Assembly: GCA_009697105.1 (NCBI GenBank)
Contig: SIAQ01000003.1
Span: forward strand, 1 to 64,000
DNA length: 64,000 nt
Direction of reading: 5' to 3'
Source: Gemmataceae bacterium
Lineage (GTDB): Bacteria; Planctomycetota; Planctomycetia; Gemmatales; Gemmataceae
Part shown: piece by piece, positions 1 to 8,288 of the stretch
How positions within the stretch are numbered: position 1 is the stretch's first letter
How the letters are laid out: the number at the start of each line of letters is the position of its first letter
Translations under genes and position numbers: made by a program
The notes under the pieces: generated by a model
The model's input: only the letters and a program-made list of their open reading frames with translations
What the model was told of the DNA's origin: nothing
Databases searched by the model: none

Positions 1-231
1 TTGGCAAGGGCGAGACTACCCAAAAAATCCCATGGCGCCCAGCCACGAATCACCCCTGGCGAAAAGGGTTCAAGAAGAAAGCATAGAGAAATGTATGCGG
101 ACATTTCTAATGCAACGAAAATGGGGACATTTCTATTGCGGTGCGACATATCCCAGCCCTTGGGCTTGAGGCCGCAGATTCCTACAATTTCCCTTGACAG
201 TATCTGTTTAACACCAAGGGACTTCTCGATC
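1..231. other. Upstream region of ilvC with possible insertion-sequence end
   Basis: The frame of ilvC stays open to the window edge, but this stretch does not read like protein and the family begins at 232. Two copies of a gacatttcta-type word lie near 99-110 and 126-136, the second running into a gcggtgcgaca-like tail. On the reverse strand this resembles a TGT-starting terminal inverted repeat of an IS481-type element. No transposase is visible, so this could be a relic end or chance. A TTGACA hexamer at 194-199 has no convincing -10 partner. Confidence 0.3.
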
Positions 232-1296
232 ATGCGAAAAATTCAGATTGGCAATTGCAGCGAAAACGTCGTCGAACGGTCCGACTACCCGCCCGAACGC
301 ATCAAGGCAATCCTCGGCAACGAAACCGTCGCCGTCCTGGGCTATGGCGTTCAGGGCCGTGGGCAGTCGCTGAACATGAAAGACAACGGCATCAACGTCA
401 TCATCGGCCTGCGCGAAAACAAAGGCAAAAGCTTTGACCTCGCCGTGCAGGACGGCTGGGTCCCCGGCAAGACGCTGCTGTCGCTCGAAGATGCCGTGAC
501 GCAAGGCACGATCATCCAGTATCTCCTCTCCGACGCCGGCCAAAAGGACCAATGGCCCAAGCTGAAACCGTTGCTCACCAAGGGCAAGGCGCTCTACTTC
601 TCGCACGGTTTCAGCATCGTCTACAAAGAGCAGACCAACGTCATCCCGCCGCCGGACATCGACGTCGTTCTCGTCGCGCCGAAGGGATCGGGCACGACGG
701 TGCGTCGCCTGTTCCTCGAAGGCAAAGGCATCAACGCCAGCTATGCGATTCATCAGGATGCGACGGGCAACGCGCTCGACCGCTGTCTGGCGACGGGCAT
801 CGCCATCGGCTCGGGCTACATGTTCGAGACGACCTTCCAGAAGGAAGTCTTCAGCGATCTCACCGGCGAACGCGGCGTGCTCATGGGCGCGATCTACGGC
901 CTGTGGCTGGCCCAATACGAAGTGCTGCGCGAGCACGGGCATTCGCCTTCCGAAGCGTTCAACGAGACCGTCGAGGAAGCGACGCAATCGCTCTATCCGT
1001 TGATTGCCGAGAATGGCATGGACTGGATGTACGCGAACTGCTCGACGACTGCCCAGCGCGGCGCCCTCGACTGGTTTAAGAGGTTCCGCGATTGCTCGAA
1101 ACCGGTATTCGAGCAGCTGTATCAGAGCGTCGCAACGGGCGTGGAAACGAAGCGCGTGCTTGATGTCAACAGCAAACCCGACTATCGCGAGCAGCTGGAG
1201 AAGGAGCTGAAGGAAGTCGCCGCCAGCGAGATGTGGGTCGCCGGCCAAGTCGTGCGTTCACTGCGTCCAGAGCGGATGGCGAAGTCGAAGGGATAG
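232..1296 (+). CDS. ilvC: Ketol-acid reductoisomerase (acetohydroxyacid isomeroreductase)
   Basis: Catalyses the NADPH- and Mg-dependent isomerisation and reduction of acetolactate or acetohydroxybutyrate, the second common step of valine, leucine and isoleucine synthesis. The predicted 354-residue protein has the Rossmann motif GYGVQG at 37-42, the SHGF segment at 124-127, and the metal-binding region with DLTGERG at 209-215 and acidic residues in FNETVEE near 243-249. The ATG at 232 is chosen because family similarity starts there and AAGGGA lies just upstream; the open frame to position 1 is ignored. It is slightly longer than the shortest class I enzymes. The partner enzyme gene ilvD is in the same window about 34 kb away, so the pathway genes are dispersed. 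Confidence 0.95.
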   Translation: MRKIQIGNCSENVVERSDYPPERIKAILGNETVAVLGYGVQGRGQSLNMKDNGINVIIGLRENKGKSFDLAVQDGWVPGKTLLSLEDAVTQGTIIQYLLSDAGQKDQWPKLKPLLTKGKALYFSHGFSIVYKEQTNVIPPPDIDVVLVAPKGSGTTVRRLFLEGKGINASYAIHQDATGNALDRCLATGIAIGSGYMFETTFQKEVFSDLTGERGVLMGAIYGLWLAQYEVLREHGHSPSEAFNETVEEATQSLYPLIAENGMDWMYANCSTTAQRGALDWFKRFRDCSKPVFEQLYQSVATGVETKRVLDVNSKPDYREQLEKELKEVAASEMWVAGQVVRSLRPERMAKSKG

Positions 1297-1365
1297 GGAA
1301 TTGCAGATTCAGATCGAAATTGCCGGGCGTGGATGCAGCGATGATTTACATGAAGGGGAACTATC

Positions 1366-1641
1366 ATGACATTTTCAGTGATCGTGCATTCGACGCCTGG
1401 GCAATTCGCGGCTGCAGTTCTTGGCGCACCGGAAGTGAATGCAACGGCTCCTTCACGTGCCGAAGCCCTCACGGCGCTTGAATCCGCAATCGAAAAACGA
1501 GTCCAGCAAGGAGAATTGCTCAACTTGGAGGTTGGCCGAAAGGGCGTTGCTGCATTTGCCGGAAAATATCGTGATGATCCAACGTTGCAGGATATCTGCG
1601 ACGAAGCCTACAGGGAACGGGACGCGGACGTGCGCGAATGA
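1366..1641 (+). CDS. Putative antitoxin (HicB-like/VapB-like) of a PIN toxin pair
   Basis: Encodes 91 residues with no signal peptide or membrane segment. The start is preceded by AAGGGGAA at suitable spacing. The stop overlaps the start of the following PIN-domain gene as ATGA, the tight coupling expected of a toxin-antitoxin operon. The N-terminal half, with a strand-like MTFSVIVHS start and a later SRAEALTALESAIEKR helix, resembles HicB-type folds. The family name is an inference; the antitoxin role rests mainly on context. Confidence 0.6.
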   Translation: MTFSVIVHSTPGQFAAAVLGAPEVNATAPSRAEALTALESAIEKRVQQGELLNLEVGRKGVAAFAGKYRDDPTLQDICDEAYRERDADVRE

Positions 1642-2057
1642 AGGCATTTGACACTGACATCCTGACGCAAATAATGCGCGGCAATCCGGTGTTTACCGAA
1701 CGCGCCGCAGAGGTTCCCGTTGCCGAACAATCGCTGCCAGTCGTGGCGGCTAAAGAGATATTGCGAGGCAGGCTCAACGCCATTCGCCAAGCCGAAGCGG
1801 GGAAAGGCAAACTGACGATCGAGCAGGCTTACGAGTATTTTCAACTTGCGCTTTTGGATCTTCGTGAGTTACCGTTACTTTCCTATAACGCTCATGCAGA
1901 GACCCAATATGAGACATGGCGGGCGCGGAAACTCCGTGGCTCGACGCATGATCTACGGATCGCAGCGATTTGCATCGTTCATTCGGCAACGTTGGTGACA
2001 CGAAATTGCCGAGATTTCGAGCATATTCCGGGACTTGTCGTTGAATTCTGGGAATGA
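1638..2057 (+). CDS. VapC-type PIN-domain ribonuclease toxin
   Basis: Encodes 139 residues with the PIN-domain layout: an N-terminal acidic motif (FDTDIL, residues 4-9), a central helical stretch carrying an acidic KEIL segment, and a C-terminal HDLRIAA motif followed by LVTRNCRDFEHIPGL, where VapC families place their last catalytic acids. PIN toxins cleave RNA, often tRNA, and are neutralised by the cognate antitoxin encoded just upstream, here overlapping by 4 nt. All expected acidic positions seem present, so the toxin is probably intact. The target cannot be inferred. Confidence 0.8.
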   Translation: MKAFDTDILTQIMRGNPVFTERAAEVPVAEQSLPVVAAKEILRGRLNAIRQAEAGKGKLTIEQAYEYFQLALLDLRELPLLSYNAHAETQYETWRARKLRGSTHDLRIAAICIVHSATLVTRNCRDFEHIPGLVVEFWE

Positions 2058-2061
2058 CGCA

Positions 2062-2364
2062 ATGCTAAATCCGCCTGATGAAACAACTTCAACCGAAGCC
2101 GACGTTTGGGAACCCGCCATGCCTTCGCCCGATGCCGCGGGTTGCTATCCAGCCTTGGCAGCGATGGCGGTTTCGCTGGTACGCGACATCATCCGCTCTC
2201 GCCGCCGCCTGGGATTGTCGCAGGCTGAACTCGCTCAGCTTGCTCGTATCTCCCAACAGACGCTGGATTGTATCGAGCGCGGGACCAACAACGCCAATAC
2301 CAAAGTCGTAGAAAAGATCGAACACGCCCTGAAACAGGCCCAGGCTGAAGCGAAATCGGAGTAA
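2062..2364 (+). CDS. XRE-family helix-turn-helix regulator
   Basis: Encodes a 100-residue protein with a single helix-turn-helix near residues 40-92. LGLSQAELAQLARIS followed by a recognition-helix-like QQTLDCIERGT is the classical Cro/XRE pattern. I prefer ATG 2062 over the TTG at 2035, which would overlap the toxin gene. It starts 5 nt after the VapC-like stop, so it probably shares the toxin-antitoxin transcript and could autoregulate it. The first 30 residues are low-complexity and acidic. It ends 8 nt before the secreted redoxin gene. Confidence 0.75.
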   Translation: MLNPPDETTSTEADVWEPAMPSPDAAGCYPALAAMAVSLVRDIIRSRRRLGLSQAELAQLARISQQTLDCIERGTNNANTKVVEKIEHALKQAQAEAKSE

Positions 2365-2372
2365 CAACAACC

Positions 2373-2984
2373 ATGAAACACAAACTCATCACCCTTGCTC
2401 TTGGTCTGTTGTTGCTCGCTCAGGCTTTCGCCGGCGACGACCAGAAGCCGCTGAAGATCGGCGATCCGATCCCCGGTTGGTCGAATCTGCCTGGCGTCGA
2501 TGGCAAGAAGCACGCGCTGGCCGATCTCAAGGACAAGGACGTCATCGTCGTCGTGTTCACGTGCAATAGCTGCCCGATCGCGGTTGGGTACGAGGATCGC
2601 CTGATGGCGTTTCAGAAAAAGCACTGCGGGCCGGGCAAGAAGGTCGCGCTGATTGCAATCAACGTCAACGTCATTCCCGAGGACCGCATGCCGCAGATGA
2701 TCGAACGCGCGAAGTTTCGCGGCTTCGAGTTTCCCTACCTGTTCGATGAGACGCAAAAGATCGCGAAGGATTTCGACGCCGACATGACGCCGGAGTTCTT
2801 CGTGTTCGGCAAGAATCGCAAGCTTGTATTTCGCGGGGCGATGGACAACACGAGCATCGCAGCCAACGTGAAGGACAACTATCTCGACCCCGCCGTGGCC
2901 GCGGCGCTCAAGGGTGAACGTCCGAAGGTTGACGAGACGATCGCCCGCGGCTGCCGCATCCGCTACGTGCGGAAGCGCCCGTAG
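2373..2984 (+). CDS. Secreted thioredoxin-fold redoxin (AhpC/TSA-like)
   Basis: A 203-residue protein with a Sec signal peptide (residues 1-20, ending AQAFAG). The thioredoxin-like domain begins around IGDPIPGW, and its redox motif is CNSCP near residues 65-69, in the place where peroxiredoxin or TlpA-like proteins carry their active cysteine pair. It probably acts in the periplasm in thiol-disulfide exchange or peroxide reduction; the substrate is unknown. PEFFVFGKNRKLVFRGAMD matches the cis-proline and beta-strand end of the fold. The gene is convergent with the spermidine-synthase fusion, and the two stop codons are one base apart at a large palindrome. Confidence 0.8.
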   Translation: MKHKLITLALGLLLLAQAFAGDDQKPLKIGDPIPGWSNLPGVDGKKHALADLKDKDVIVVVFTCNSCPIAVGYEDRLMAFQKKHCGPGKKVALIAINVNVIPEDRMPQMIERAKFRGFEFPYLFDETQKIAKDFDADMTPEFFVFGKNRKLVFRGAMDNTSIAANVKDNYLDPAVAAALKGERPKVDETIARGCRIRYVRKRP

Positions 2985-3051
2985 TTTAGCCGCTCGCCTG
3001 TGGCGAGCGCGTTGGCGTGATGACCGCGCTCGCCACAGGCGAGCGGCTAAA
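2985..3051. repeat. Intergenic palindrome, family C (27-bp perfect arms)
   Basis: Arms 2985-3011 and 3025-3051 are perfect inverted copies around a 13-nt loop. Each arm is itself nearly palindromic (cgctcgcc-tgt-ggcgagcg), so it can fold as one long hairpin or two small ones. It lies between convergent genes and overlaps the 3' end of the minus-strand gene, whose last codons and stop come from it. The same family recurs at 36652-36722. Confidence 0.9.
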
Positions 3052-5910
3052 CAACACAGCGATCAACTCCGCGAAGCCATAGACGACAGCAAAGGCCAAC
3101 AGGATCGCCAGCATCGCCACGATAAACGTGCCCCAGCGTTCTTCGCTGCGCAACGCCGACAGCGGGCGAAACTGCTCGTCCGACCATAAATGCTCGCTAC
3201 CGGAACGGATTCCGCCCTTGCGATTCGGCAACTCGAAACGCTCCATCTGCCCGGCGTCGAGCCATTTTTTCATGATCTCACCGTTGCGTGTAAGCAACAC
3301 CCAGTTCGATGCTGAAAATGCCGGATGGCGCACATCTGGATCTGGCACGGCCTTGACCACCTCAAAGGCGATGCCCAACTTGGCGGCATTTACGTGCAGC
3401 ACCTTTTCAAGCTCCATGTGTCGATTGGAAACGTGCAAGCAAACGACGCCTTCCGGCGCGAGGCTGTTGAAGTAATCCTCGATCGCTTCCAACGTCACCA
3501 TGTGCGGCGGAATCGAGTCGGAGTTGAACACATCGACGAAGATCGCGTGGTAGAATCGCTCCCGACCCGGTTTCGCCAGCACGCGTCGGCCATCGCCCCG
3601 AGTTATCGATGCGTGCACGCCGCGGTCCTTGGCCTTTTGGTAGAAGTGAAACGTAGGCGGCACATTCTCCGACATCGCGGCGATGGCGGGATCCAACTCA
3701 AACGCATCGACGCGCTGATACGGATGGCCATACGCGAACATCGTGCCCACGCCTAGCCCGACCAGCGAATACGGCGGCTCCGACCACGCACTGGTGAGCG
3801 CCGCCGCCGGAAACGCCAGGCCGGACGCGAACGACGCATTCGCCCCGACCAACGAGGCGGCGAGTCGCACGTCATCGGCGGCATTGTCGGGGTTGTCGTG
3901 CGTCCAAATTCGCGGGTTCCCGGCGGCCTTGATGTTCCAATCGACACGCGTAAACCAGTGCAATCGCTGCATGACCCGCCCCGCCGGCCCGCCACGATGG
4001 TAGTACATCGTCGGATACCGTTCGAGCCGTGCGGGGCTGACGATCGCGCTGCCCTGGTGTACGCTGCCCTGGACCAATGTTCGTTCGGTAAAGTTCAGCG
4101 CCTGCTCGTTACTTTTTCGCTCGACAACCTTGTGGATGCCATACCGATTTCGGCCTTGGATAATGAGCTTTTCGTCCGTCTTGCGCGATGATTGCCCAAT
4201 CCAGGCGAAGAGCACAATCCCCGCCAACGCGAGGCCGAATCGCACCGGCCTGGCAACAAAAGAAAACGCCAGCATTAATGTGATCACGAGCGGCAGATCG
4301 ACAAGCAAATTCACGAACGCACTCCACCCTCCAAGTCCAAGCGCAGGTGGAGCGGGCGGGAAGGCGACGCGTAGAAAGAACAGCCCGATCGCCGTTCCGA
4401 CGGCCATCAACGGCAGGGCCAGATCGAACCCGATCGTCATCCGTCGTTTCGCCGGATGGGGTTCCTTTGCATCCGCCTTTTGCCTTGGCAGCACGAGCCT
4501 TGCAAGCACATAATCGCTCAGGCCGCTCGCCGACCAGGGAACGCGCAACATTGACGCCAGCGCCATCAGGAATCCGAACTCGAGATAGCCCCACGAAAAG
4601 AACCACGGGACGATGAAGAGTTGAAACGCCCCACCGACCAGCCCGCCCAGCGCCATCCCAACGTGATACCGAGTCAGCGATTCGACGGCGGGCCGATCGC
4701 GCGCCAGCATGTCGAGGCAGAGCCGCATGCTCCAGTAGCAGAAGGCGACGTTGACCAAAATGTTCGGCGACCGCATGCCCGGAAAGCGAAAGAGGTTTGC
4801 TTGCACCAGCACGGCGGCGATCGCGGCGAGCGGTTGCACGACGGTGAGCCATTTCGACGGCGTCAACAGCATCAGCAAAAACGCCAAGCCGCACAGCGTC
4901 GTAACGAGCGGTTTCTCAGGCAACGCCCACGGGCTTTGATTCAGAATGGTGACGGCGAGCACGCCGAACACCGCCGCCCAGGCCAAGCCAAGACCGATGT
5001 GCAGCATCAGCGAGACCGCGAATTTCCCGGTATCAAATGGCGCCAGCCGCCCAAACGCCTGGCTGAACGCCAGCAGATACAGCGCGAACGGCACCGCCCA
5101 CAGCACTGGCGCCGGCGCGACATCGAGAGTCAAATAGTCGCTGGCCGCCATCATCAACGCCACGGGAACCGCCGACGCGAATAGCCAATACGCCTGGCGG
5201 GACCACGTCGCTCCGCCACGCTCGCCGATCATCGGTGTCGTGTGATCGGCAGGTTCCATCTCGGCATTCCGAGGCGAGCGCCAGAGCACGATGGCCGTGG
5301 TGAATAGCAGGACCGCAAGCGCGATCAACGCCAGCTTCCACGCTAGCCATTGGGCATAAAGCGGCACGTTCGGTTCGATCAGCAACGAATGGATGACCAG
5401 TGCCATCAACGCGCCGAGATTGCCGGCGACGATCAGGAAATAGGGATCACTCGCCCTGGGATGCTCGATATGCGCGAACCAGCGAATCAGCAGCGGTCCC
5501 ATAGCAGCGAGCGTCAGGAACGGCACGCTGACGGTGACAATCAACAGCGCGAACGTACTGAGAACGGGATAACGATCGATCGTGTTGAGCCGACCCGCGA
5601 AATCGCTAAGCGGAGAATCGCCGATGATGCCGACCAAACAGAGAACAGTCGCCGCTAGCAGCAAGACGAACTGCAGCCAGGGCCGCCAGCGCAGGAACTT
5701 CGTGCGATGCGTGAGCGCGACGTAAATGCAAGCGACCAACCAACCGGCCTGAAAGAAGACGAGGGAGGCGTTCCACGCCAGAGCGTTGCCGCCGAGATGT
5801 GGCAGAAGCGTACGCCCGATCATCGGCTGCATGACGGTCAACAGGGCCGCATTCAGAAACAATGCGAAACCGAACAACAGCGTTAACCAGCCGGCGGCAA
5901 CAGATGACAT
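2986..5910 (-). CDS. Polytopic membrane protein fused to spermidine-synthase-like domain
   Basis: 974 residues in two parts. Roughly the first 590 residues are hydrophobic, with many predicted membrane helices starting at WLTLLFGFALFLNAALLTV. The C-terminal part (about 700-870) is a Rossmann-type spermidine/spermine synthase-like domain: GLGVGTMFAYG (SAM-binding loop), AFELDP (acidic strand end) and VDVFNSDSIPPH, where aminopropyltransferases place the DxxSSDxxP segment. Such fused MFS/spermidine-synthase-like proteins are common in bacteria, and their substrate is generally not established. The last approximately 20 residues are translated from the palindrome at 2985-3051. It is divergent from the DUF1501 gene. 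Confidence 0.8.
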   Translation of the reverse strand: MSSVAAGWLTLLFGFALFLNAALLTVMQPMIGRTLLPHLGGNALAWNASLVFFQAGWLVACIYVALTHRTKFLRWRPWLQFVLLLAATVLCLVGIIGDSPLSDFAGRLNTIDRYPVLSTFALLIVTVSVPFLTLAAMGPLLIRWFAHIEHPRASDPYFLIVAGNLGALMALVIHSLLIEPNVPLYAQWLAWKLALIALAVLLFTTAIVLWRSPRNAEMEPADHTTPMIGERGGATWSRQAYWLFASAVPVALMMAASDYLTLDVAPAPVLWAVPFALYLLAFSQAFGRLAPFDTGKFAVSLMLHIGLGLAWAAVFGVLAVTILNQSPWALPEKPLVTTLCGLAFLLMLLTPSKWLTVVQPLAAIAAVLVQANLFRFPGMRSPNILVNVAFCYWSMRLCLDMLARDRPAVESLTRYHVGMALGGLVGGAFQLFIVPWFFSWGYLEFGFLMALASMLRVPWSASGLSDYVLARLVLPRQKADAKEPHPAKRRMTIGFDLALPLMAVGTAIGLFFLRVAFPPAPPALGLGGWSAFVNLLVDLPLVITLMLAFSFVARPVRFGLALAGIVLFAWIGQSSRKTDEKLIIQGRNRYGIHKVVERKSNEQALNFTERTLVQGSVHQGSAIVSPARLERYPTMYYHRGGPAGRVMQRLHWFTRVDWNIKAAGNPRIWTHDNPDNAADDVRLAASLVGANASFASGLAFPAAALTSAWSEPPYSLVGLGVGTMFAYGHPYQRVDAFELDPAIAAMSENVPPTFHFYQKAKDRGVHASITRGDGRRVLAKPGRERFYHAIFVDVFNSDSIPPHMVTLEAIEDYFNSLAPEGVVCLHVSNRHMELEKVLHVNAAKLGIAFEVVKAVPDPDVRHPAFSASNWVLLTRNGEIMKKWLDAGQMERFELPNRKGGIRSGSEHLWSDEQFRPLSALRSEERWGTFIVAMLAILLAFAVVYGFAELIAVLFSRSPVASAVITPTRSPQASG

Positions 5911-6098
5911 GCGAGCCTCGAATTCAGCGCATCAGCGTTAGTCCCAATTGTTCAAGGACCATTGTACGATCACGCGCCGCAACTGTTCACCGCTTGCAGG
6001 AGCATCTTTTTCACTTGCAGGGCGAGGCAAAACAATCAGTTGGCATTCGAGGGAAAATCTGTTATTCTCAACACCATCACCAATATGAGGGATGGATC

Positions 6099-7172
6099 AT
6101 GGAAAACTCTGACTTTTCGCGTCGCGATTTTCTCCGCACAGGCGCCGTTGCCGCTGGCGCCGCGACGATCACCGCGACGGCCGCCGAGGCATCCCCGGGA
6201 ACGGGCCAGGCCAAACGCTGCATCCTGCTGATGCTCGTCGGCGGGCCGAGTCAGCTGGAGACGTTCGATCCGAAACCGAACGCGCCGGCGGACATCCGTG
6301 GCCCGTTCCGTGCGATTCCAACGAGCGTGCCCGGCGTGCAGTTCGGTGAGCAGTTGCCGTTGCTGGCGAGCTTGGCCCATCGGTTCGCGCTAATTCGAAC
6401 GGTGTATCACGACGCATCCGAAGTGCACGAAGCCGGTTTGCAATTACTTCAAACGGGTCGCTTGGCCGCACCCGGCATGGACCCGCCGCACATCGGCAGC
6501 GCCCTGGCCCAGCGCGGCTCGGGGCCGTTCGTCATGCTACCGGCGCGGATCGGTTCTCTCGGTTTGAACGTCAGCCACGGGCAGGGCGCCGGATCGCTGG
6601 GCGTCGCTTGTGAACCTAGCGTCGAGTCGGCATTCACGCAGCATCTCTCGGCAGCGCAGCGTGATCGCTATGGCAAGACGCCGTTCGGCGACGCCTGTGC
6701 CCGGGCAGTGCAGCGGAGCGAAGCAGGGGCGGGTTGTGTCGTCGTCAATATGTTCGACAGCGTCTACGACCGCGTGACGTGGGACTGCCATGCTGATCGC
6801 CGAGCGTTTCCGAGCACGCTGGACGACTATCGCCGCACGCTCTGTCCGATGTTTGACCGCGCTACCGCAACGCTCTTGGAAGACCTGCGCGAACGTGGCA
6901 TGCTGGACGAGACGCTCGTCGTCGCCATGGGCGAGATGGGCCGAACGCCGAAGTTGAACGCGAACGGCGGCCGCGATCACTGGACGCGCTGCTGGTCAAT
7001 TATGCTGGCAGGTGGCGGCGTTCGCGGCGGTGCGATCATCGGCGCGAGCGACGCGCTGGCAGCCGAACCGACGCAGCGCCCGGTGTCGTGCGCGGAGGTC
7101 GCCGCGACGATTCGCGCGGCACTTGGACTGCCGGAGAGTGGTGCGACGGCGGTGCGCGAGGTGATGGGGTAG
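6099..7172 (+). CDS. DUF1501 secreted protein (Tat signal), sulfatase-like fold
   Basis: Encodes 357 residues beginning with a twin-arginine signal, SRRDFLRTG at 6-14, followed by an Ala-rich hydrophobic stretch. The body has the DUF1501 pattern: LLMLVGGPSQLETFDPKPNAP, then EMGRTPKLN and GRDHWTRCWS near the end, which resemble metal-binding segments of alkaline-phosphatase/sulfatase-like enzymes. The catalytic activity of DUF1501 proteins is not settled. I chose ATG 6099 because the Tat motif follows directly; the longer frame from 5862 overlaps the divergent gene. It is shorter than the second DUF1501 protein in the window and has no DUF1553 partner next to it. Confidence 0.85.
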   Translation: MENSDFSRRDFLRTGAVAAGAATITATAAEASPGTGQAKRCILLMLVGGPSQLETFDPKPNAPADIRGPFRAIPTSVPGVQFGEQLPLLASLAHRFALIRTVYHDASEVHEAGLQLLQTGRLAAPGMDPPHIGSALAQRGSGPFVMLPARIGSLGLNVSHGQGAGSLGVACEPSVESAFTQHLSAAQRDRYGKTPFGDACARAVQRSEAGAGCVVVNMFDSVYDRVTWDCHADRRAFPSTLDDYRRTLCPMFDRATATLLEDLRERGMLDETLVVAMGEMGRTPKLNANGGRDHWTRCWSIMLAGGGVRGGAIIGASDALAAEPTQRPVSCAEVAATIRAALGLPESGATAVREVMG

Positions 7173-7235
7173 CGATCTCTCAAGCGGGTGGTATATTGGT
7201 CTAGAGGCGAATCCAATTTCCAAGGGTCTATAATT

Positions 7236-7529
7236 ATGCCAGCAATCGCAGCCGTTGAACGTGATGTCGAAATATTGTCACGCGTACTCGCCAATAACGA
7301 CGAGCGTTTTCCCGCAAGTATTGCAAAGTACCTACTTACGCTTGGATTCGACGAACAGGACAAGAATCGCATGCACGAGTTAGCGGTTCGCAACCAGGAA
7401 GATGGCCTATCCGAAAACGAAAAAGCAGAGCTACATGCCTACGCCCGCATGAGCACGGTGCTCTCGATCATCAAATCCAAGGCTCGCCGGCAATTGAATG
7501 TTCGCTCGACGAAAAAGTTCGACGCCTGA
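7236..7529 (+). CDS. Small helical protein, first gene of an HNH nuclease module
   Basis: Encodes 97 residues, hydrophilic and mostly helical, with no recognised catalytic motif. AAGGG precedes the ATG. A TATAAT-like sequence also sits immediately before the ATG and would be too close for a promoter of this start. The gene ends 7 nt before, or overlaps, the HNH nuclease gene, so the two are probably co-transcribed. The sequence does not reveal whether it is an immunity or antitoxin partner or an unrelated accessory protein. Confidence 0.6.
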   Translation: MPAIAAVERDVEILSRVLANNDERFPASIAKYLLTLGFDEQDKNRMHELAVRNQEDGLSENEKAELHAYARMSTVLSIIKSKARRQLNVRSTKKFDA

Positions 7530-7536
7530 GGCCGAT

Positions 7537-7932
7537 ATGGAGAAGGCATCGGTAGGTCGAGTTTGGAGTCGAGCGCTTTCACGCTGCGAATATTGCCTGA
7601 TGCCGCAGGAAGGCGACGACGCACCGTTTGAAATCGACCACGTTATCGCGAAAAAACATGGGGGAAAAACGACGAGCAACAATCTCGCGCTCAGTTGTTT
7701 CTATTGCAATTCATTCAAGGGACCCAACATCGCTGGATTTGATCGAAAGAGAATGTGCGTCGTACCACTCTTCGATCCACGCCAGCAAAAATGGGTTCGC
7801 CATTTTCGTTGGCGAAACGGCGTGCTCATCGGCCGCACATCGGTTAGACGTGTTACGGTCGATGTGCTGAATATTAATGACGCCTTGCGAGTCGAGCTTC
7901 GTCGACAGTTGGCAAGGGAAGGTTTGCTCTAG
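7537..7932 (+). CDS. HNH endonuclease
   Basis: A 131-residue protein containing a complete HNH core: a zinc-binding CEYC pair, the IDHVIAKKHGG segment (beta-beta-alpha metal site with D-H and downstream H), NNLALSC, and a second FYCNSFKG cysteine pair. HNH enzymes nick or cut nucleic acids with a bound metal ion. The C-terminal part (FDPRQQKWVRHFRW) is conserved in many small stand-alone HNH proteins. Start ATG 7537 has a GAGG at good spacing; ATG 7498 is an alternative that would overlap the previous gene by 32 nt. The biological target is not evident. Confidence 0.85.
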   Translation: MEKASVGRVWSRALSRCEYCLMPQEGDDAPFEIDHVIAKKHGGKTTSNNLALSCFYCNSFKGPNIAGFDRKRMCVVPLFDPRQQKWVRHFRWRNGVLIGRTSVRRVTVDVLNINDALRVELRRQLAREGLL

Positions 7933-7938
7933 GCCTAC

Positions 7939-7958
7939 GGTCAATTCGCATATTGACC
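7939..7958. terminator. Small perfect hairpin after the HNH gene
   Basis: ggtcaat (7939-7945) and attgacc (7952-7958) form a perfect 7-bp stem with a 6-nt loop, 6 nt after the HNH stop. There is no T-tract, so intrinsic termination is uncertain. Confidence 0.3.
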
Positions 7959-8024
7959 GAGGCAACAGAATACGAATCATCAGCGCTCGTGTGGCGAATC
8001 GCAAGGAACGGCGGGATTACGAAG

Positions 8025-8260
8025 ATGGCAAGTTCCCCTAATGACCCCCACAAGCCTCCGACGACGAATTGCGTCCCGAGTATGACTTCCGCGCGATGCG
8101 TGGAGCGGTTCGTGGCAAATATGCGGCGCGCTACCGAGAGCGTCTGCGCATCGTTCGATTGGCGGACGATGCGGCGTCGGCTTTCGCGAACGAGATCGAA
8201 GTGAACGCGGCCCTGCGTGAATATTTGCGAAATCGACCGACGGTCGAAACCTCGGCGTGA
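8025..8260 (+). pseudogene. Frameshifted small antitoxin-like gene
   Basis: From ATG 8025 one frame reads MASSPNDPHKPP and then loses sense; from 8069 another frame reads RPEYDFRAM-RGAVRGKYAARY-RERLRIVRLADD-AASAF followed by VNAALREYL. Together they make a typical small antitoxin of about 75-80 residues (MASSPND start, EYDF-x-VRGKYA core). The two halves are in different frames, and a single base missing near 8055-8065 would explain it. Translation from the TTG at 8069 would give a 63-residue protein without the N-terminus. No intact toxin gene lies next to it. It may be a real decayed gene or a sequence error. Confidence 0.6.
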
Positions 8261-8288
8261 GAATCATTTCGTTTGTGTGTGACTGGCT

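Noticed and set aside
194-222. Sigma-70 promoter of ilvC
   Set aside because: TTGACA is present but there is no acceptable -10 at 16-18 nt.
1-231. N-terminal extension of ilvC
   Set aside because: Not conserved in the family and composition differs; the start at 232 fits the enzyme.
208-1248. Long open frame antisense to ilvC (346 codons)
   Set aside because: Arginine- and alanine-rich shadow of a GC-rich gene; no motif, and ilvC itself has clear catalytic residues.
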